In this document: in pieces, positions 6,746 to 6,818 of the stretch
Layout: the number at the start of each line of letters is the position of its first letter
How positions within the stretch are numbered: position 1 is the stretch's first letter
Assembly: GCA_029253805.1 (NCBI GenBank)
Contig: JAQWYU010000141.1
Location: 1 to 6,818 of the forward strand
Direction of reading: 5' to 3'
Length of the DNA: 6,818 nt
Origin: Flavobacteriaceae bacterium
GTDB lineage: Bacteria > Bacteroidota > Bacteroidia > Flavobacteriales > Flavobacteriaceae
Position numbers and translations under genes: made by a program
Notes under the pieces: model-generated
Told to the model about the DNA's origin: nothing
Seen by the model: the letters and a program-made list of their open reading frames with translations, nothing else
Database searches by the model: none

Positions 6746-6818
6746 GCAAGTCCTACACAACTAGCTCCTATTGAATCCTCCAGGGTGGGAACGCAGCAAA
6801 GGTAAATGGTTGTAGCGG
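6746..6818 (+). ncRNA. ffs: Small signal recognition particle RNA (4.5S type), 3' end cut by window edge
   Basis: This RNA binds Ffh to form the signal recognition particle, which targets nascent membrane and exported proteins to the membrane via FtsY. The conserved tip is complete: 5' CAGG (6781-6784), stem GTG (6785-6787), GGAA tetraloop (6788-6791), stem CGC (6792-6794), then AGCA (6795-6798), which forms the other side of the Ffh-binding internal loop. The middle U of the tip stem pairs with G as a wobble. Further down, CCT (6777-6779) can pair with AGG (6800-6802), and CTACA plus AAC (6753-6757 and 6759-6761) with GTTGTAG (6809-6815), leaving one bulged C. Small bacterial SRP RNAs are about 95-115 bases, so about 25 bases are missing on the right. 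The start is inferred from the promoter and is accurate to a few bases. Confidence 0.92.

Overview
The window comes from a strongly AT-rich genome, almost certainly a member of the Bacteroidota, most likely class Flavobacteriia. This rests on four things. The clear promoters carry the TAnnTTTG -7 element typical of this phylum (2596-2603 and 6733-6740 on +, 2358-2365 on -). Gene starts are preceded by A-rich stretches rather than Shine-Dalgarno sequences. Two genes encode lipoproteins of flavobacterial type. The protein sequences read as flavobacterial. No mobile element, CRISPR array or phage gene is visible; this looks like ordinary chromosome.

Layout from left to right. (1) Positions 1-2151, minus strand: thrA, a bifunctional aspartokinase/homoserine dehydrogenase, 717 codons visible with the C-terminus cut off by the left edge. 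(2) Positions 2152-2629: a 478-base divergent intergenic region with promoters for thrA and glyA, and repeated and inverted TATAGTTA-type motifs in the presumed thrA leader. (3) Positions 2630-3901, plus strand: glyA, complete serine hydroxymethyltransferase, followed by a small AT-rich hairpin with a T-run. (4) Positions 3948-5513, minus strand: a large predicted lipoprotein with an Ig-like front part and a right-handed beta-helix. (5) Positions 5623-6657, minus strand: a glutaminyl-peptide cyclotransferase lipoprotein with an extra N-terminal beta-rich domain. (6) Positions 6658-6745: a divergent promoter region with a perfect 12-bp inverted repeat. (7) From about 6746 to the right edge, plus strand: the small bacterial SRP RNA (ffs), truncated by a short stretch at its 3' end.

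Functionally, thrA and glyA belong to connected parts of amino-acid metabolism: aspartate to homoserine (for threonine and methionine), and serine to glycine plus one-carbon units. They are transcribed away from each other. The two lipoprotein genes run in the same direction 109 bases apart and may be co-transcribed. The cyclotransferase should act in the cell envelope, forming N-terminal pyroglutamate on exported proteins. The beta-helix protein carries an acidic stretch straight after its lipid-modified cysteine and may be displayed on the cell surface. I found no convincing new multi-gene system. The most interesting unexplained signals are the two sets of inverted repeats in the divergent promoter regions and the uncharacterised beta-helix lipoprotein.
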